DNA of 64,000 bases. Origin: Cyanodermella asteris (lineage: Eukaryota; Ascomycota; Lecanoromycetes; Ostropales; Stictidaceae). The stretch spans positions 466,811 through 530,810 of the forward strand of contig UYJD01000005.1 of the NCBI GenBank assembly GCA_900618795.1. The letters are read 5' to 3'. This document shows, piece after piece, positions 1 through 10,849 of this stretch. Within the stretch, counting starts at the first letter, position 1, and every line of letters begins with the position of its first letter. The notes beneath the pieces were generated by a model. It was not told where the DNA came from. It saw only the letters and a program-made list of their open reading frames with translations, and searched no databases. The translations under genes were made by a program, and so were the position numbers.

Positions 1-232
1 GGCAACGGAATATGAGCTCCGAGAGGCTCAACCAGAGCTCCTCGTCCTTCATGCTTCTCATTGGTTATGGCATATTCTCTGCGGCCCAAGTTATTGAGTA
101 CACCCTGGCAACCGATTGATGAACGAGATCATCAGGATCCGCTGTGACGCACAGGGCAGTCTGTTTCCGTAGGCGTGACCGTGGACTGCTTGATCGTTAC
201 GGATCTGTTCGAGTTGCACTGTCCAGTCGATT
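1..232. other. window edge and BMT5 upstream region
   Basis: No coding frame is convincing here. This is presumably the promoter and 5' leader of the methyltransferase gene that starts at 233. No RNA gene or repeat is seen. Confidence 0.4.
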
Positions 233-1285
233 ATGTCGAAGTCGAAGAAGGTGAAGCTGGCCAGAGGAAAGAAATCAGGTCCGAAAGTTCGTTCCTCTGG
301 GTACCCAGACCAGAATCGGAATCGATCAAAGCCAAATCAGACGCCAACGCAGCCAAGCAAACAGAAGGGGAAATCTTCGGGCAAACAGGCACGACCACAA
401 TTATCTCAGACCGGCTTTTCCGTACCATTTGAACCATATCACAAAATTCTCCTCGTTGGCGAAGGAGACTTTTCATTTTCGGCCTCCCTATTGACCGCCC
501 ACCAATGTATGAATGTCACTGCGACCACATTTGAATCTAGATCCAAGCTATTCGAGAAACATCCACAAGCTTCGAAGAACATCTCTCTCCTGGAGTCTCA
601 TAGCTGTCGCATTTTCTACAACATTGACGCCACAGCACTTCTTCATCCGACCAGAGGCGGTGGATCTAACCTTCGCAAGATCGCGCCGTTCGATTATGTG
701 GTCTTCAACTTCCCGCACACCGGCGGACTCACAAAAGACGTCAACAGACAGGTTCGTGCAAACCAGGAGCTGTGTGTCAAGTTTTTAGAATCCGCGCACA
801 AGGAGGAGCTTCTGAAGACAGGTGGGCGTGTGGTCGTTACATTATTTGAAGGCGGGCCATACGAGCTCTGGGGCATCAAGAACCTGGCAAGGCATGTCGG
901 GCTGGTTGTCGTGAGGAGCTCCAGATTCGAGTGGGATCGGTACCCGGGATACTCCCATGCGCGAACATTGGGGAACTTGAAGGGTAGCGGATGGAAGGGA
1001 GAGGAGAGAGCTGCACGGATGCACATCTTCGGTAGACCTGGGGAAGACGAGGGACCTGCGCCGGTGCAGTCCAAGAAAAGAAAGCGCGATGGAGAAGATA
1101 GCGAGGAAACTGATGAAGACCATTACGGATGGGAAGACGACTCCGATGGCGACAACCAAAGTGGTCCCGACAATGAGGTCAACGATCGGCCTGGATCTTT
1201 GGAGAAGATAGATGCTACACCATCACCAAGCAAAGAAGCCGACAACACTTCTGATAACAACGACTTCGAAGGATTTGACGACTGA
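233..1285 (+). CDS. BMT5: 25S rRNA (uridine-N3)-methyltransferase, BMT5-like
   Basis: A single-exon gene of 350 residues. Residues 1-60 are basic and rich in K, S, P and Q, as expected of a nucleolar targeting tail. The SAM-binding Rossmann start KILLVGEGDFSFS lies at about residues 71-83, and FDYVVFNFPHTG at about 152-163 matches the conserved motif of the DUF2431/BMT5 family. Known members methylate N3 of one uridine in 25S rRNA in the nucleolus. The last ~80 residues are acidic low-complexity sequence (D, E, S, N) outside the fold. The first ATG of the frame gives the expected N-terminus. The fold and family are clear; the exact target base is inferred from yeast Bmt5. Confidence 0.88.
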   Translation: MSKSKKVKLARGKKSGPKVRSSGYPDQNRNRSKPNQTPTQPSKQKGKSSGKQARPQLSQTGFSVPFEPYHKILLVGEGDFSFSASLLTAHQCMNVTATTFESRSKLFEKHPQASKNISLLESHSCRIFYNIDATALLHPTRGGGSNLRKIAPFDYVVFNFPHTGGLTKDVNRQVRANQELCVKFLESAHKEELLKTGGRVVVTLFEGGPYELWGIKNLARHVGLVVVRSSRFEWDRYPGYSHARTLGNLKGSGWKGEERAARMHIFGRPGEDEGPAPVQSKKRKRDGEDSEETDEDHYGWEDDSDGDNQSGPDNEVNDRPGSLEKIDATPSPSKEADNTSDNNDFEGFDD

Positions 1286-2074
1286 TGTCGGCATTAGTTC
1301 TGCCATGACCGTCCTTATGGACATTGTGCTTGCACTCGCCACCCGCTATCTGTCCAGACGTCCTTGTTGTTCAATCGCACGTTGGCTCACGATTTTAGCC
1401 TCCCAGTATGCACGACATGCTCGCGGTCCGATCCACAGAATGCCTATGAAAAGATTGAATACATTCACTGGATCAGCAGGCCCCTTTCACAATGTGAGAG
1501 ACACGAGCCTGGCTATAGATATGAGAACCGCGGTCTGATGCGATGCTATGGCTGTCCAATTGGCTGTTGACCTTGACAGCGAGTGCCGAAATGACCAGCA
1601 AGGGTACCCCTGACCAAGCCCACCTCTTGTTCCTTTTGCAGAGCTTATGTCGACCTAGCTGGGGCCCTGAGCGACTCCTTCACCAACATATGCACTGTAT
1701 AAGAGCGCTGTATTCACCTGCTTTGCACTCCGCCGGAACAAAGAGCACAATCAAGGACTCATGAATCCCGTGTTCATTGGAATGGCTTCAAAGTCGCGTG
1801 TCACTTCTCTCCTGCTTGTGTGCTTCATCTCTATTCATCGGTGACTTTATTTACTCCTCTTCATCTTTTCGGCGTCTATATATTCGCAATTTTCCTCCCT
1901 CCCCAAGCTTCCGGATTTCATCATCAGTCAAGCGTCTCGATCACGTCCGTCAATTAATCAACGATCTCAGCAGTCCGGTTATCTCTATAGTTCCCGCACT
2001 AGCAGTGTTCGGTCAGCATTGTCTGGTATCCATTTGAGAGCATTTCGGCTTGTCCTCTAGTCAAGCATAACAAC
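1286..2074. other. intergenic region with pyrimidine-rich leader
   Basis: 789 bp between two plus-strand genes. Small open frames have no recognisable product. From about 1800 to 2070 the plus strand is pyrimidine-rich, with a TATATATT at 1877-1884 roughly 200 bp before the next start codon. This fits a fungal core promoter and 5' UTR. Confidence 0.5.
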
Positions 2075-2881
2075 ATGTCGGAGATACCACCCTATCACCC
2101 GTACGTGGTCGCCTACAAGAGAAGCGACGGAAGTCATTTTGGAAATTTTGTGATCAAGTTGCCGCCTCTGGATGGCGTTTGGCTATCAACTATCAAGAGG
2201 ATAGTTGCTCAAACCCTTGGAGAATGTGTGGCGCCAGATGCAGGCCCGTATCGCTTCATTGAAGAGAAGGTCAGGATACAACTCTACTTTCGCGGCGAGA
2301 CCAGCCCTTTCTTTCTCGAAGAAAACAAAAAAGTTTTCTTAACCCCGGCAAACTTTCACGCATCAGCACAGACGTTTGATACCAGAGACTTGGGTCTAGT
2401 GATCGCTCGTGTTGGCACTTTCACCGTGCCGAAAGCCGTCGACCCTACTTTCACTGCTTTTGCCCAGGTCGCGCTGAGGGATCCTACCTCCGAGCCGCCT
2501 GCGTCACCACCTACGCCAGTTTCGAAGCAGCCGCTTCTACTGAAAGACAAGGAACGGGAGAAGACATTCTGCGAAAAGTATCTCGACACGTTCCTCGTCA
2601 ATAATCGCAGGCTCTATTGGTGTCTTGGACGGGACGACGTTGTGGTCCCGCGGGACCTGCGAATGCGAATCCAATCAATCTTCAACCGCACACTCGTCGA
2701 GGTGGGACAAATGATGGATTACCTCGATCCCGGCGTGGAGATCAGACTCCCGGATCGCGCCAAGGACATTTTGGACAGTAAGAAGATGAAGGATTTGGAC
2801 CGGGATCAAGCCCGTTGTTTCTGGCACATCGCTCAAAACAACAAAGTTATGCCAAAAGGCTTCGAGAGAGATCCCGAATAG
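2075..2881 (+). CDS. hypothetical protein, 268 residues
   Basis: A single-exon frame that I do not recognise. The protein is soluble, with no signal peptide or membrane segment. Its order is: a mixed N-terminal part (about 1-125) with hydrophobic alternation typical of a folded domain; a proline/serine linker at about 145-158 (PPASPPTPVS); and a charged, helical-looking C-terminal part (about 160-268) containing YWCLGRDDVVVPRDL. The start is the first ATG after a long pyrimidine-rich leader with a TATA-like element, which supports expression. The next gene downstream on the same strand is also an orphan. No function is proposed. Confidence 0.65.
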   Translation: MSEIPPYHPYVVAYKRSDGSHFGNFVIKLPPLDGVWLSTIKRIVAQTLGECVAPDAGPYRFIEEKVRIQLYFRGETSPFFLEENKKVFLTPANFHASAQTFDTRDLGLVIARVGTFTVPKAVDPTFTAFAQVALRDPTSEPPASPPTPVSKQPLLLKDKEREKTFCEKYLDTFLVNNRRLYWCLGRDDVVVPRDLRMRIQSIFNRTLVEVGQMMDYLDPGVEIRLPDRAKDILDSKKMKDLDRDQARCFWHIAQNNKVMPKGFERDPE

Positions 2882-3284
2882 GTCAATTTGGGTCGAGGGC
2901 ATTAAAGGAACTGGAAGTAGCTGACTCGGATTGATCGTCAGATCGCTTGACGCCCTTTGGAACAGTGCAAGAAATAGTCGATATCATGAATCTTTTCAAA
3001 CTTCGTCGAGGTGAAGCTATCACTGATTTCACCTTCACCTGCCTTTGTACTTGCTCGACACACTTCACATCGGAACCTCATAACTTAAAGGGATGCCCCA
3101 TATCCTTTGCCACTCGATCACCAGATCACACATTCCGCGCGTCGTTCACCTTGCTGCTCAGCTTACTCAATCCTTTACCACGCCTGAACACCTGGCGCTC
3201 CGGATATTTAACACAACACATCTGCACCAAGAAGCATCCCACATACCTCTCGAATCCAACCCAGCTCCGATCGTGATCGCAAAG
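2882..3284. other. intergenic region
   Basis: 403 bp between two orphan genes. The frame of the downstream gene is open back to an ATG at 3093, but that stretch is C/T-rich and reads like a leader, so it is left out of the coding region. Confidence 0.4.
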
Positions 3285-3923
3285 ATGGCTCGCATCTACC
3301 CGATCCTTGGTCCTTACCTCGCCGCGCTCCGCTACAAGACCAATAGCCTAATGGTCAGGGTCAGACCTGTCCCTTTCCCCTTCATCAACGGCAGTCGGCC
3401 TCGATCACTGGAAGAAAAACTGGAAAAGGCTACAGGAGCAATTGCCGCACCAGTCAAAGCCCCGATCCATGACCTGTCTCAGCCGAAATTCAAAGCCCAA
3501 GTACAATACGATCGTGGCCCAAAGCCTGCAAAAGTCAAGGTCACTCTGGAAGCGAAGCCAGTCAAAGGCTCCACCCTCGGTGACGAACGCAACCAAGGCC
3601 CGATGGACAAAGCATCCGAGTGCAGCCGACGTCTGATGGCATTGGCCATGGAGAACCTCAAGCTCATAGCATACATTACGGATCCTCGAGTCGTGAAGCC
3701 GGACGAGGTCGAAGTGCTGCAGGTGGAAGCCCACATCGGGCATGTTAGCGTCAATGTGCCCCTCATGGACCACTATCTCGACATCAAGACCGAACGTGGC
3801 TTGGAACAGCGAGCTGATGAGCTCCTATGCTACGAAGATCTGAACACGATGGAGCGTTACCAGGCTGGGATCATTGCGGACTTTGCCTGGGCGAATCCAC
3901 ACCTACCGTTCAACAACTATTGA
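3285..3923 (+). CDS. hypothetical protein, 212 residues
   Basis: I do not recognise this protein. The ATG at 3285 was chosen because it follows a C/T-rich leader and a purine-rich AAAG context; an ATG at 3093 would add 64 residues of leader-like sequence. The product is basic in its first half (K/P-rich at about 40-100) and more acidic in its second half. No signal peptide or transmembrane segment is visible. It sits about 400 bp downstream of another orphan on the same strand. It could be lineage-restricted. Confidence 0.55.
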   Translation: MARIYPILGPYLAALRYKTNSLMVRVRPVPFPFINGSRPRSLEEKLEKATGAIAAPVKAPIHDLSQPKFKAQVQYDRGPKPAKVKVTLEAKPVKGSTLGDERNQGPMDKASECSRRLMALAMENLKLIAYITDPRVVKPDEVEVLQVEAHIGHVSVNVPLMDHYLDIKTERGLEQRADELLCYEDLNTMERYQAGIIADFAWANPHLPFNNY

Positions 3924-5627
3924 CAGTATCCTTCGAATGGACATGGCGCACTCAAGCAGATGAACAAGGGAGGGTCAGGCGTGGAATAGTCTGGCGGTTC
4001 CTTCTGAGTTCGAAAGCGAGAAGAGGGGTCAGATGAGCACAGGCTTACCCGAGCTGCTCCTCTCTGACTTGAGCACAAGTTTGAATAGTCACCAGCGCAT
4101 CGATGGACTGACAATGATACGCAAATGATCACATTGCCTCTTCCATGATCGAGCGAATGCCAATGTGAAAGTAGTCCACCGTGAACGTGATCTCGGAGCG
4201 GAAGCCGGTTGTTCGTGACTGCCGACGTTGAAGAATATGGGGCAAGCGTGCAAGTACAGGATCGTTATCCGTCGAGATGCAGATTCAGTACATAGTTTCA
4301 GTTCAAGTCCAAGCTTTGAGAGCTGATGACATCTCTGATACTGTGCTCAGCCAAGCCTGCTCACATGGAAGGATGACTGGCAGTGAACGAGTCACGTATA
4401 TGAAGATCGTGAAACAAAGATCGAGTGCAAAATCGAGGTATACTTGCTGTGCGAGAGGCTTTGTCCAGATAATTGCTTCTAATCACAAATACACGTATGC
4501 TTTGTTCAGTATTAGTCAATCAAGGCATGTTTCGTAATCAATCAGCAGGTTCATAATAAGTTATTATACTCATGCCTTTTCTTAAATATCCCTGTCGGGT
4601 ATGTTTCATGCGAACCAGTATACATTAGAGGTCCGGTACAAGGTGGAGGAGTGGCTGTCGGCCCAACCTTAGTCCGCTCCGACACACATAAGGTTCTCCA
4701 AGCCGAAAATCGTACAGGAGTAGCTCAACCACTTCGCTGACAGGGATCATACTCCGCCCGGATGGCCGATCTGACGGAAGACTCCGAGCATCCGCCGATG
4801 CTGATCAACTCGTCATCTTATGCAGCTTTTCTGAGATGGGCAAATTCCACATGAGCGCTAACCTTAGCATTTCCGTTGGACAAATCGTCCTGTCTAACAC
4901 GGCACTGATGTCGACGTTTGAGAAACATCAAGATCGACTGTCGAGCAAGAATTACAGAAGACAGAATCTTGCTGAGAGCCAATTGAGACGTGCATGACTT
5001 ATGTCTGAGGTTGTAACGTCTGTATCTCATCAATGGCGTCGTATATCTTATTGCTCGCGAAGTTTATATCGCCAACCCAGAAGGTGGAGCCGACAGTCAA
5101 ATGTGGCTCAGAGCGTCCTCACAAATGAATCATTGGCTCGTGCCCACACCTTATGCGTTCATGTTTGCTGCTCGGACTTTCGCGCCAAAGCCAAGCACCG
5201 AAGGTGTGCATTTTCCCCAATTACCAAGATCTTTCTGGCGCCGCGCCTCGCAGTTCTTACCGCGATGTGGCGCCCATTTCGATGGATTGATGGTTTCCAT
5301 GACGCGTTGCCGAAACCTGCTCTTGTCCGCTGTCAGCACTGGATCCTAGCTTACATAGCTAAGGATGGCATGCCCAAACCATTGACACGTTCAGGAACTG
5401 GACTGATATGAACGTTGTTTGACGTCCCATTTTGTACGTGCCGTCATTGCTACACGCATGGAATCTCTGTTCCCGCTTGACTGTGACAGTGAATTTCGAC
5501 GTGCTTTCTTTCGTCGATTCCTGCAAAGGCCAGCTCAATTGTAAAGTGCTCTATTCTAAACTTTCTATACGCCGATCACTGCTCGTGCCACGGGCCTCGT
5601 TGACGGTCGCGCCGTACACTGAGCAAC
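3924..5627. other. 1.7 kb intergenic region upstream of the ABC transporter
   Basis: Only short unconvincing frames occur on either strand. No repeat, tRNA or transposon end is visible. Length and position suit the complex promoters of fungal PDR-type pumps, but I could not identify a specific drug-response element with confidence. Confidence 0.4.
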
Positions 5628-8600
5628 ATGGCAGCGCCGGAAAATTCGCGGCCATTTGTCAAAGGTACTGACAGCTTTCACGATGGATATATGAATGCGG
5701 GGAGTGGAGGTTATGCGACACAAACACAGACACCTGGCGCGGACATTCAATCATTAGTTACGCCATCCACAGAGACTTACACAACCCCTTTAGAGACTCC
5801 TCTCGGACATGAGAACCCAGCTCTTGAACACGATGACGGAGAGGCGACACCGAGAGCTGGAACCCCGATTCCACATGACGCCGCTCACCTCGAAAGTGAT
5901 TCCAACTCAAGCCTGGGCAGATCGGAACCACAGTTTGCGCCTGTGAAAGTGGCCGACGAGCAAGAAGCTCCCAAACGACTAAACTCTAGTGGTCGCCAGA
6001 TCACAGAAGTCGACATTTTCAAGACACTCTCTCGACGCAAAACGGGCGACTCAAACGCCACGAATGATCCTGATAAGGAAGCAGAAGAACAGGAGATTGA
6101 ACGTTTGATGTCCCGCATGTTCGGTAAGACACGTCAAGCAAACAGTGAGCAAGAAAAGACGAAACACACTGGCGTCGTCTTTAAGAACCTTGTCGTGAAA
6201 GGCGAGGGCCTTGGTGCCGCGACTCAGCCCACACTGGGTGACTTCTTTCTGGGGCCATTCCGAGGCATTGCTGGCTTGTTCAAAGGCCGGACACGCACAC
6301 CGGTCAGGAATCTGATTGATGACTTCACAGGCTGTGTTAAGCCTGGTGAGATGTTGCTTGTTCTCGGACGCCCTGGCAGCGGTTGTTCAACGTTTCTGAA
6401 AGTTCTTGGCAACCAGAGAGCAGGCTTCAAAGACATACAGGGAGATGTAACCTATGGAGGTACACCATCAAAGACAATGGCCAAAGACTTCCGAGGCGAG
6501 ATTTTGTACAACCCTGAGGACGATCTTCATTACGCCACACTCAGCGTCAAGAACACTCTGTCTTTCGCCCTGAAGACCCGGACTCCTGGCAAGGATTCCC
6601 GAAACGAAGGCGAGACTCGAAGCCATTACATTCAGAACTTCCTTCAAGTTGTCACCAAGCTGTTCTGGATCGAACACACGCTCGGCACCAAGGTAGGAAA
6701 TGAGCACGTCCGTGGTGTTTCCGGTGGCGAGAAGAAGCGCGTTAGCATTGCTGAGGCAATGATCACTCGCGCAAGTACCGCATGTTGGGACAACTCTACT
6801 CGAGGTCTGGATGCTAGCACTGCTCTTGAATATGTTCAGTCACTCCGGGCTCTGACCAACATGGCACACATTTCAACTTCCGTGGCCCTATACCAGGCTG
6901 GAGAGTCGCTATGGGACGCTTTCGACAAGGTACTCCTCATTGAGGAAGGTAAATGTCTTTACTTTGGGCCCACCGATGACGCCGTCAAGTACTTCGAGTC
7001 AATCGGCTTCGAAAGGCCGCCCCGCTGGACATCAGCCGATTTTTTGACCTCTGTGACAGACCCTCACGAGCGTAAGATCCGCGAAGGCTGGGATGACCGC
7101 ATCCCGCGCTCGTCGGAGCAATTCGCGGAGACATTCAGAAATAGCGAGATTGCGAAACGCAATGTTGAAGACATTCGTGGCTTTGAGTCCCAACTGGAAG
7201 AGCAGCGTCGTGAACGCATGGAGAATATGTCGAAGAAGTCGAAAAAGAAGAACTATGAACTGCCTTTCCATCAGCAAGTCATTGCCTGCACACACAGACA
7301 ATTCCTTGTCATGTTTGGCGATAAACAGACTCTTGTCGGCAAATGGGGTGGTATTTTGTTTCAGTCGCTGATTGTCGGCTCCCTCTTCTTCAACCAGCCC
7401 CAGACCGCCGCAGGTGTTTTTACACGAGGCGGTGTCCTCTTCTTCATGTTGTTGTTCAATGCCCTCTTGGCGCTGGCCGAGCTTACGGACGCATTCTCTT
7501 CGCGACCGATATTGCTCAAGCACAAGACTTTCTCCTTCTACCGACCTTCTGCATATGCTATTGCACAAACCGTGGTCGACTTCCCATTGGTAATGATACA
7601 AGTTACGATTTTTGACCTCGTTGTCTATTTCATGACTAACCTATCGCGAACACCTCAACAATTCTTCATCGGCTGGCTCAATCTAATTTTCATCACGTTG
7701 ACCATGTACGCTTTCTTCAGAAGCATCGGTGCGTGGGTATCGTCTTTGGACGTTGCAACAAGGATCACGGGCGTTGCCATCCAGGCACTCGTCACTTACA
7801 CCGGCTATCTAATCCCGCCAGCCAGCATGCATCCCTGGTTCTCTTGGATACGGTGGATCAATCCCATCCAGTATGCCTTCGAAGCTTTAATGGTCAACGA
7901 ATTCCATGGCCTCGAAATCCAGTGCGTTTCACCATATCTGGTTCCTCAGGGACCGGGGGCGGAACCACAATACCAGTCATGCACAGTCCAGGGATCGACA
8001 CCTGGCTCTACGATCGTTTTGGGTGACAATTACGTTGAGACCGCTTTCCAATATTCATACTCCCACCTGTGGCGCAACTTCGGCATCATCGTTGCTTTCT
8101 TTATCTTCTTCACCTGCATCACAGCAGTTGGCATGGAGATGCAGAAGCCAAACAAGGGTGGTGCCGCTGTGACTGTCTTCAAACGGGGCCAGGCACCTAC
8201 TTCAGTTACGAAAGCTTTGAAGAAGGGTGAAGTCCCTGACGAAGAGAATACGATTAAAGAGGAGTCAACAGGCGACTTGAGCAGCTCCGAAGATACCAAC
8301 AAGGCTCAAAAGGAATATAGTGGCAAAGGTGTTGCGAAGAACACTACAGTGTTTACCTGGCAGAATGTCAATTATCGTATCCCGACAGATAATGGCGAGC
8401 GACTGCTTCTGAACGATATACAAGGATACATCCGACCGGGCCGTTTGACCGCGCTCATGGGCGCGTCTGGAGCCGGAAAGACAACGCTCCTTAACACGCT
8501 TGCTCAACGCATCAACTTTGGTGTTGTCACTGGTCACTTCCTCATCGACGGTAAGCCTCTACCCAAGTCCTTCCAGCGTGCGACAGGCTACGCTGAGCAG

Positions 8601-10403
8601 ATGGATGTTCATGAACCTACCGCCACCGTTCGGGAAGCCCTCCAATTCTCCGCACTCTTACGTCAACCGAAGGAAACACCGGTCTCGGAGAAGTACGAAT
8701 ACTGTGAGCGGATAATCGACCTCCTCGAAATGCGAGACATTGCCGGTGCTACAATTGGTTCCATTGGCGAAGGTTTAAATCAGGAACAGCGCAAGAGACT
8801 GACCATTGGCGTTGAACTTGCTAGCAAGCCCGAGCTTCTACTCTTCCTTGACGAACCGACTAGTGGTCTTGACTCTGGAGCCGCATTCAACATTGTCCGC
8901 TTCCTTCGAAAACTCGCAGATGCGGGTCAGGCTATTCTCTGCACAATTCACCAGCCGTCTTCGGTCCTCATCAGCAATTTTGACGAGCTCCTACTTCTAA
9001 AGTCTGGAGGGCGTGTTGTTTACCACGGCGAGCTTGGCAAGGACTGCCGTACTTTGATCGATTATTTCGAAGGCAATGGCGCAAATAAATGTCCTCGCGG
9101 CGCTAACCCAGCTGAATACATGCTGGAAGCCATTGGTGCCGGCGACCCTAACTACAAAGGAAAAGACTGGGGCGATGTTTGGGCATCCTCTGACGAATAT
9201 GCTAGACGACAGCAAGAGATTGAATCGATCATTTCCGAGCGCATGTCTAGCTCCGACTCGCATAATATTGCCGACGACCGAGAATTTGCCATGCCGTTGT
9301 CCACCCAGATTTGGGCAGTCGTCAAACGAGACTTTGTCAGCTACTGGCGGACCCCAGACTACATGATTGGCAAGTTCACGTTGCACATTTTCACTGGACT
9401 CTTCAACTGCTTCACTTTCTACAAGCCCGGCTACTCGTCCATCGACATGCAGAACCGACTTTTCAGTATCTTCATGACACTGACAATCTCGCCTCCACTC
9501 ATCCAGCAACTGCAACCTCGTTTCCTTGGATTCCGGCAGACATTCTCCTCTCGCGAGCGCAACAGCAAGATCTACTCCTGGGTAGCCTTCTGCGTCGGCG
9601 CTATCCTGGTTGAAATCCCATACAGCATTGTGGCAGGCACAATCTACTTCATGTGCTGGTGGTGGGGATCCGTCGGCTGGAAGCTCGGCTCTTTCCCAAC
9701 CGGCTACACCTGGATGATGATGATGCTATTCGAGCTCTACTACGTCGGCTTCGGCCAGGCGATTGCCGCTTTCTCGCCCAACGAGCTCTTGGCCAGTCTG
9801 CTCGACCCAATGTTCTTCCTGTTCGTGGTCAGTTTCTGTGGTGTGGTTGCGCCGCCGGCAAGCTTGCCATATTTCTGGAGGAGCTGGATGTACCCGCTTT
9901 CGCCCTTCCACTATCTTCTCGAAGGTATGCTCGGCGCAGCTGTTCATGATCTGCCCGTCGAATGCGCGCCACAAGAATACGCTTACTTCTCAGCTCCACC
10001 TGGGATGAATTGCACGAGCTATGTCGAGCCATATATCGCTCAAGCCGGCGGCTACGTCCGGGAAATGAACGGTCAGTGTGCCTTCTGCCAGTATGCAACC
10101 GGTGACGAGTTCGCGGCCGGATTCAGTGTGTACTATGACAACAAATGGCGAGACTACGGCATTTTCTGGGCGTACTGCGTGTTCAACTTCCTGGTGGTTT
10201 TTGCATGCTCATATCTGTTGGTTGGTGGGCGAAAGCTGCTCGGCAAGGCCAAGAAGGGTGGAAATGGCAAGGGAAGGGTTGCGGCAAAGGCACAAGATGG
10301 TGTCAAGACGAATGAGACTGCCTTGGCAAGTGAGTTTGGGCCTCAGTCCGCTGTTAACGGACCAGAAAAGCAGCTGCAGGATCAGAATAAGCCTGTGGTT
10401 TAG
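5628..10403 (+). CDS. PDR-type ABC transporter (ABCG, Cdr1/Pdr5-like)
   Basis: An intronless full-size transporter of 1,591 residues in the order NBD1-TMD1-NBD2-TMD2, in the plasma membrane by family. NBD1 has the fungal-specific Walker A GRPGSGCST (about 248), the signature VSGGEKKRVS (about 364), a degenerate Walker B region CWDNSTRGLD and Tyr in place of the H-loop His (ALYQAGES). NBD2 has a standard Walker A GASGAGKTT (about 945), the altered signature LNQEQRKRLTIG (about 1050), Walker B LLLFLDEPTSGLD and a normal H-loop IHQPSS. This asymmetry is the hallmark of the PDR family, in which one ATP site is weak. Such pumps export azoles and other hydrophobic toxins. The substrate cannot be told from sequence. 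The gene looks whole. Confidence 0.95.
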   Translation: MAAPENSRPFVKGTDSFHDGYMNAGSGGYATQTQTPGADIQSLVTPSTETYTTPLETPLGHENPALEHDDGEATPRAGTPIPHDAAHLESDSNSSLGRSEPQFAPVKVADEQEAPKRLNSSGRQITEVDIFKTLSRRKTGDSNATNDPDKEAEEQEIERLMSRMFGKTRQANSEQEKTKHTGVVFKNLVVKGEGLGAATQPTLGDFFLGPFRGIAGLFKGRTRTPVRNLIDDFTGCVKPGEMLLVLGRPGSGCSTFLKVLGNQRAGFKDIQGDVTYGGTPSKTMAKDFRGEILYNPEDDLHYATLSVKNTLSFALKTRTPGKDSRNEGETRSHYIQNFLQVVTKLFWIEHTLGTKVGNEHVRGVSGGEKKRVSIAEAMITRASTACWDNSTRGLDASTALEYVQSLRALTNMAHISTSVALYQAGESLWDAFDKVLLIEEGKCLYFGPTDDAVKYFESIGFERPPRWTSADFLTSVTDPHERKIREGWDDRIPRSSEQFAETFRNSEIAKRNVEDIRGFESQLEEQRRERMENMSKKSKKKNYELPFHQQVIACTHRQFLVMFGDKQTLVGKWGGILFQSLIVGSLFFNQPQTAAGVFTRGGVLFFMLLFNALLALAELTDAFSSRPILLKHKTFSFYRPSAYAIAQTVVDFPLVMIQVTIFDLVVYFMTNLSRTPQQFFIGWLNLIFITLTMYAFFRSIGAWVSSLDVATRITGVAIQALVTYTGYLIPPASMHPWFSWIRWINPIQYAFEALMVNEFHGLEIQCVSPYLVPQGPGAEPQYQSCTVQGSTPGSTIVLGDNYVETAFQYSYSHLWRNFGIIVAFFIFFTCITAVGMEMQKPNKGGAAVTVFKRGQAPTSVTKALKKGEVPDEENTIKEESTGDLSSSEDTNKAQKEYSGKGVAKNTTVFTWQNVNYRIPTDNGERLLLNDIQGYIRPGRLTALMGASGAGKTTLLNTLAQRINFGVVTGHFLIDGKPLPKSFQRATGYAEQMDVHEPTATVREALQFSALLRQPKETPVSEKYEYCERIIDLLEMRDIAGATIGSIGEGLNQEQRKRLTIGVELASKPELLLFLDEPTSGLDSGAAFNIVRFLRKLADAGQAILCTIHQPSSVLISNFDELLLLKSGGRVVYHGELGKDCRTLIDYFEGNGANKCPRGANPAEYMLEAIGAGDPNYKGKDWGDVWASSDEYARRQQEIESIISERMSSSDSHNIADDREFAMPLSTQIWAVVKRDFVSYWRTPDYMIGKFTLHIFTGLFNCFTFYKPGYSSIDMQNRLFSIFMTLTISPPLIQQLQPRFLGFRQTFSSRERNSKIYSWVAFCVGAILVEIPYSIVAGTIYFMCWWWGSVGWKLGSFPTGYTWMMMMLFELYYVGFGQAIAAFSPNELLASLLDPMFFLFVVSFCGVVAPPASLPYFWRSWMYPLSPFHYLLEGMLGAAVHDLPVECAPQEYAYFSAPPGMNCTSYVEPYIAQAGGYVREMNGQCAFCQYATGDEFAAGFSVYYDNKWRDYGIFWAYCVFNFLVVFACSYLLVGGRKLLGKAKKGGNGKGRVAAKAQDGVKTNETALASEFGPQSAVNGPEKQLQDQNKPVV

Positions 10404-10849
10404 GATACTAGACATTAGAGGCATAGATAATACGAGAATAAAGTCATCGCTGGTATGCGATTTGAACCAACAAGCTTTCGCGCACAGCGTTTACTGGTGA
10501 GCCTAGTCGTGAGCTCGGAATATAGGGCTTTGCAATACTTCATCCCTCGTGCGTGTAAAGATGTACGAAGTGTGCTTCTGAACAAGTGTCAAGAAAATTT
10601 CAATTTGTATGCCTGGTAGATACTTTGAGAGCTTCAATAGTAGTAGCTGGCCACCTGCTCCTAGACGACCGGCCAGCCAAGTAGCCCGCCGAAACAGGCC
10701 AATGCCGGCGATCTCAGCGCCTAAGCCCCACCAAGTCTCAACGGCTTAGCGGGGCCATTAGCTCGGTTCCAGCGGACAAACCTCCGCCATTATGAAGTCA
10801 ACCTTCAATCCATCCCAGCTTTCCAACAACCATACTCCGCGAACATGTG
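10404..10849. other. intergenic region
   Basis: 446 bp between the ABC transporter stop and the WD40 gene start. It should hold the 3' UTR of the former and the promoter of the latter. Nothing else is seen. Confidence 0.4.

Noticed and set aside
3093-3284. N-terminal extension of the second orphan gene
   Set aside because: C/T-rich sequence typical of a leader; the ATG at 3285 has a better context.
6739-6825. Loss of catalytic residues in NBD1 of the ABC transporter as a sign of decay
   Set aside because: The degenerate Walker B and Tyr H-loop are the normal asymmetry of fungal PDR pumps.
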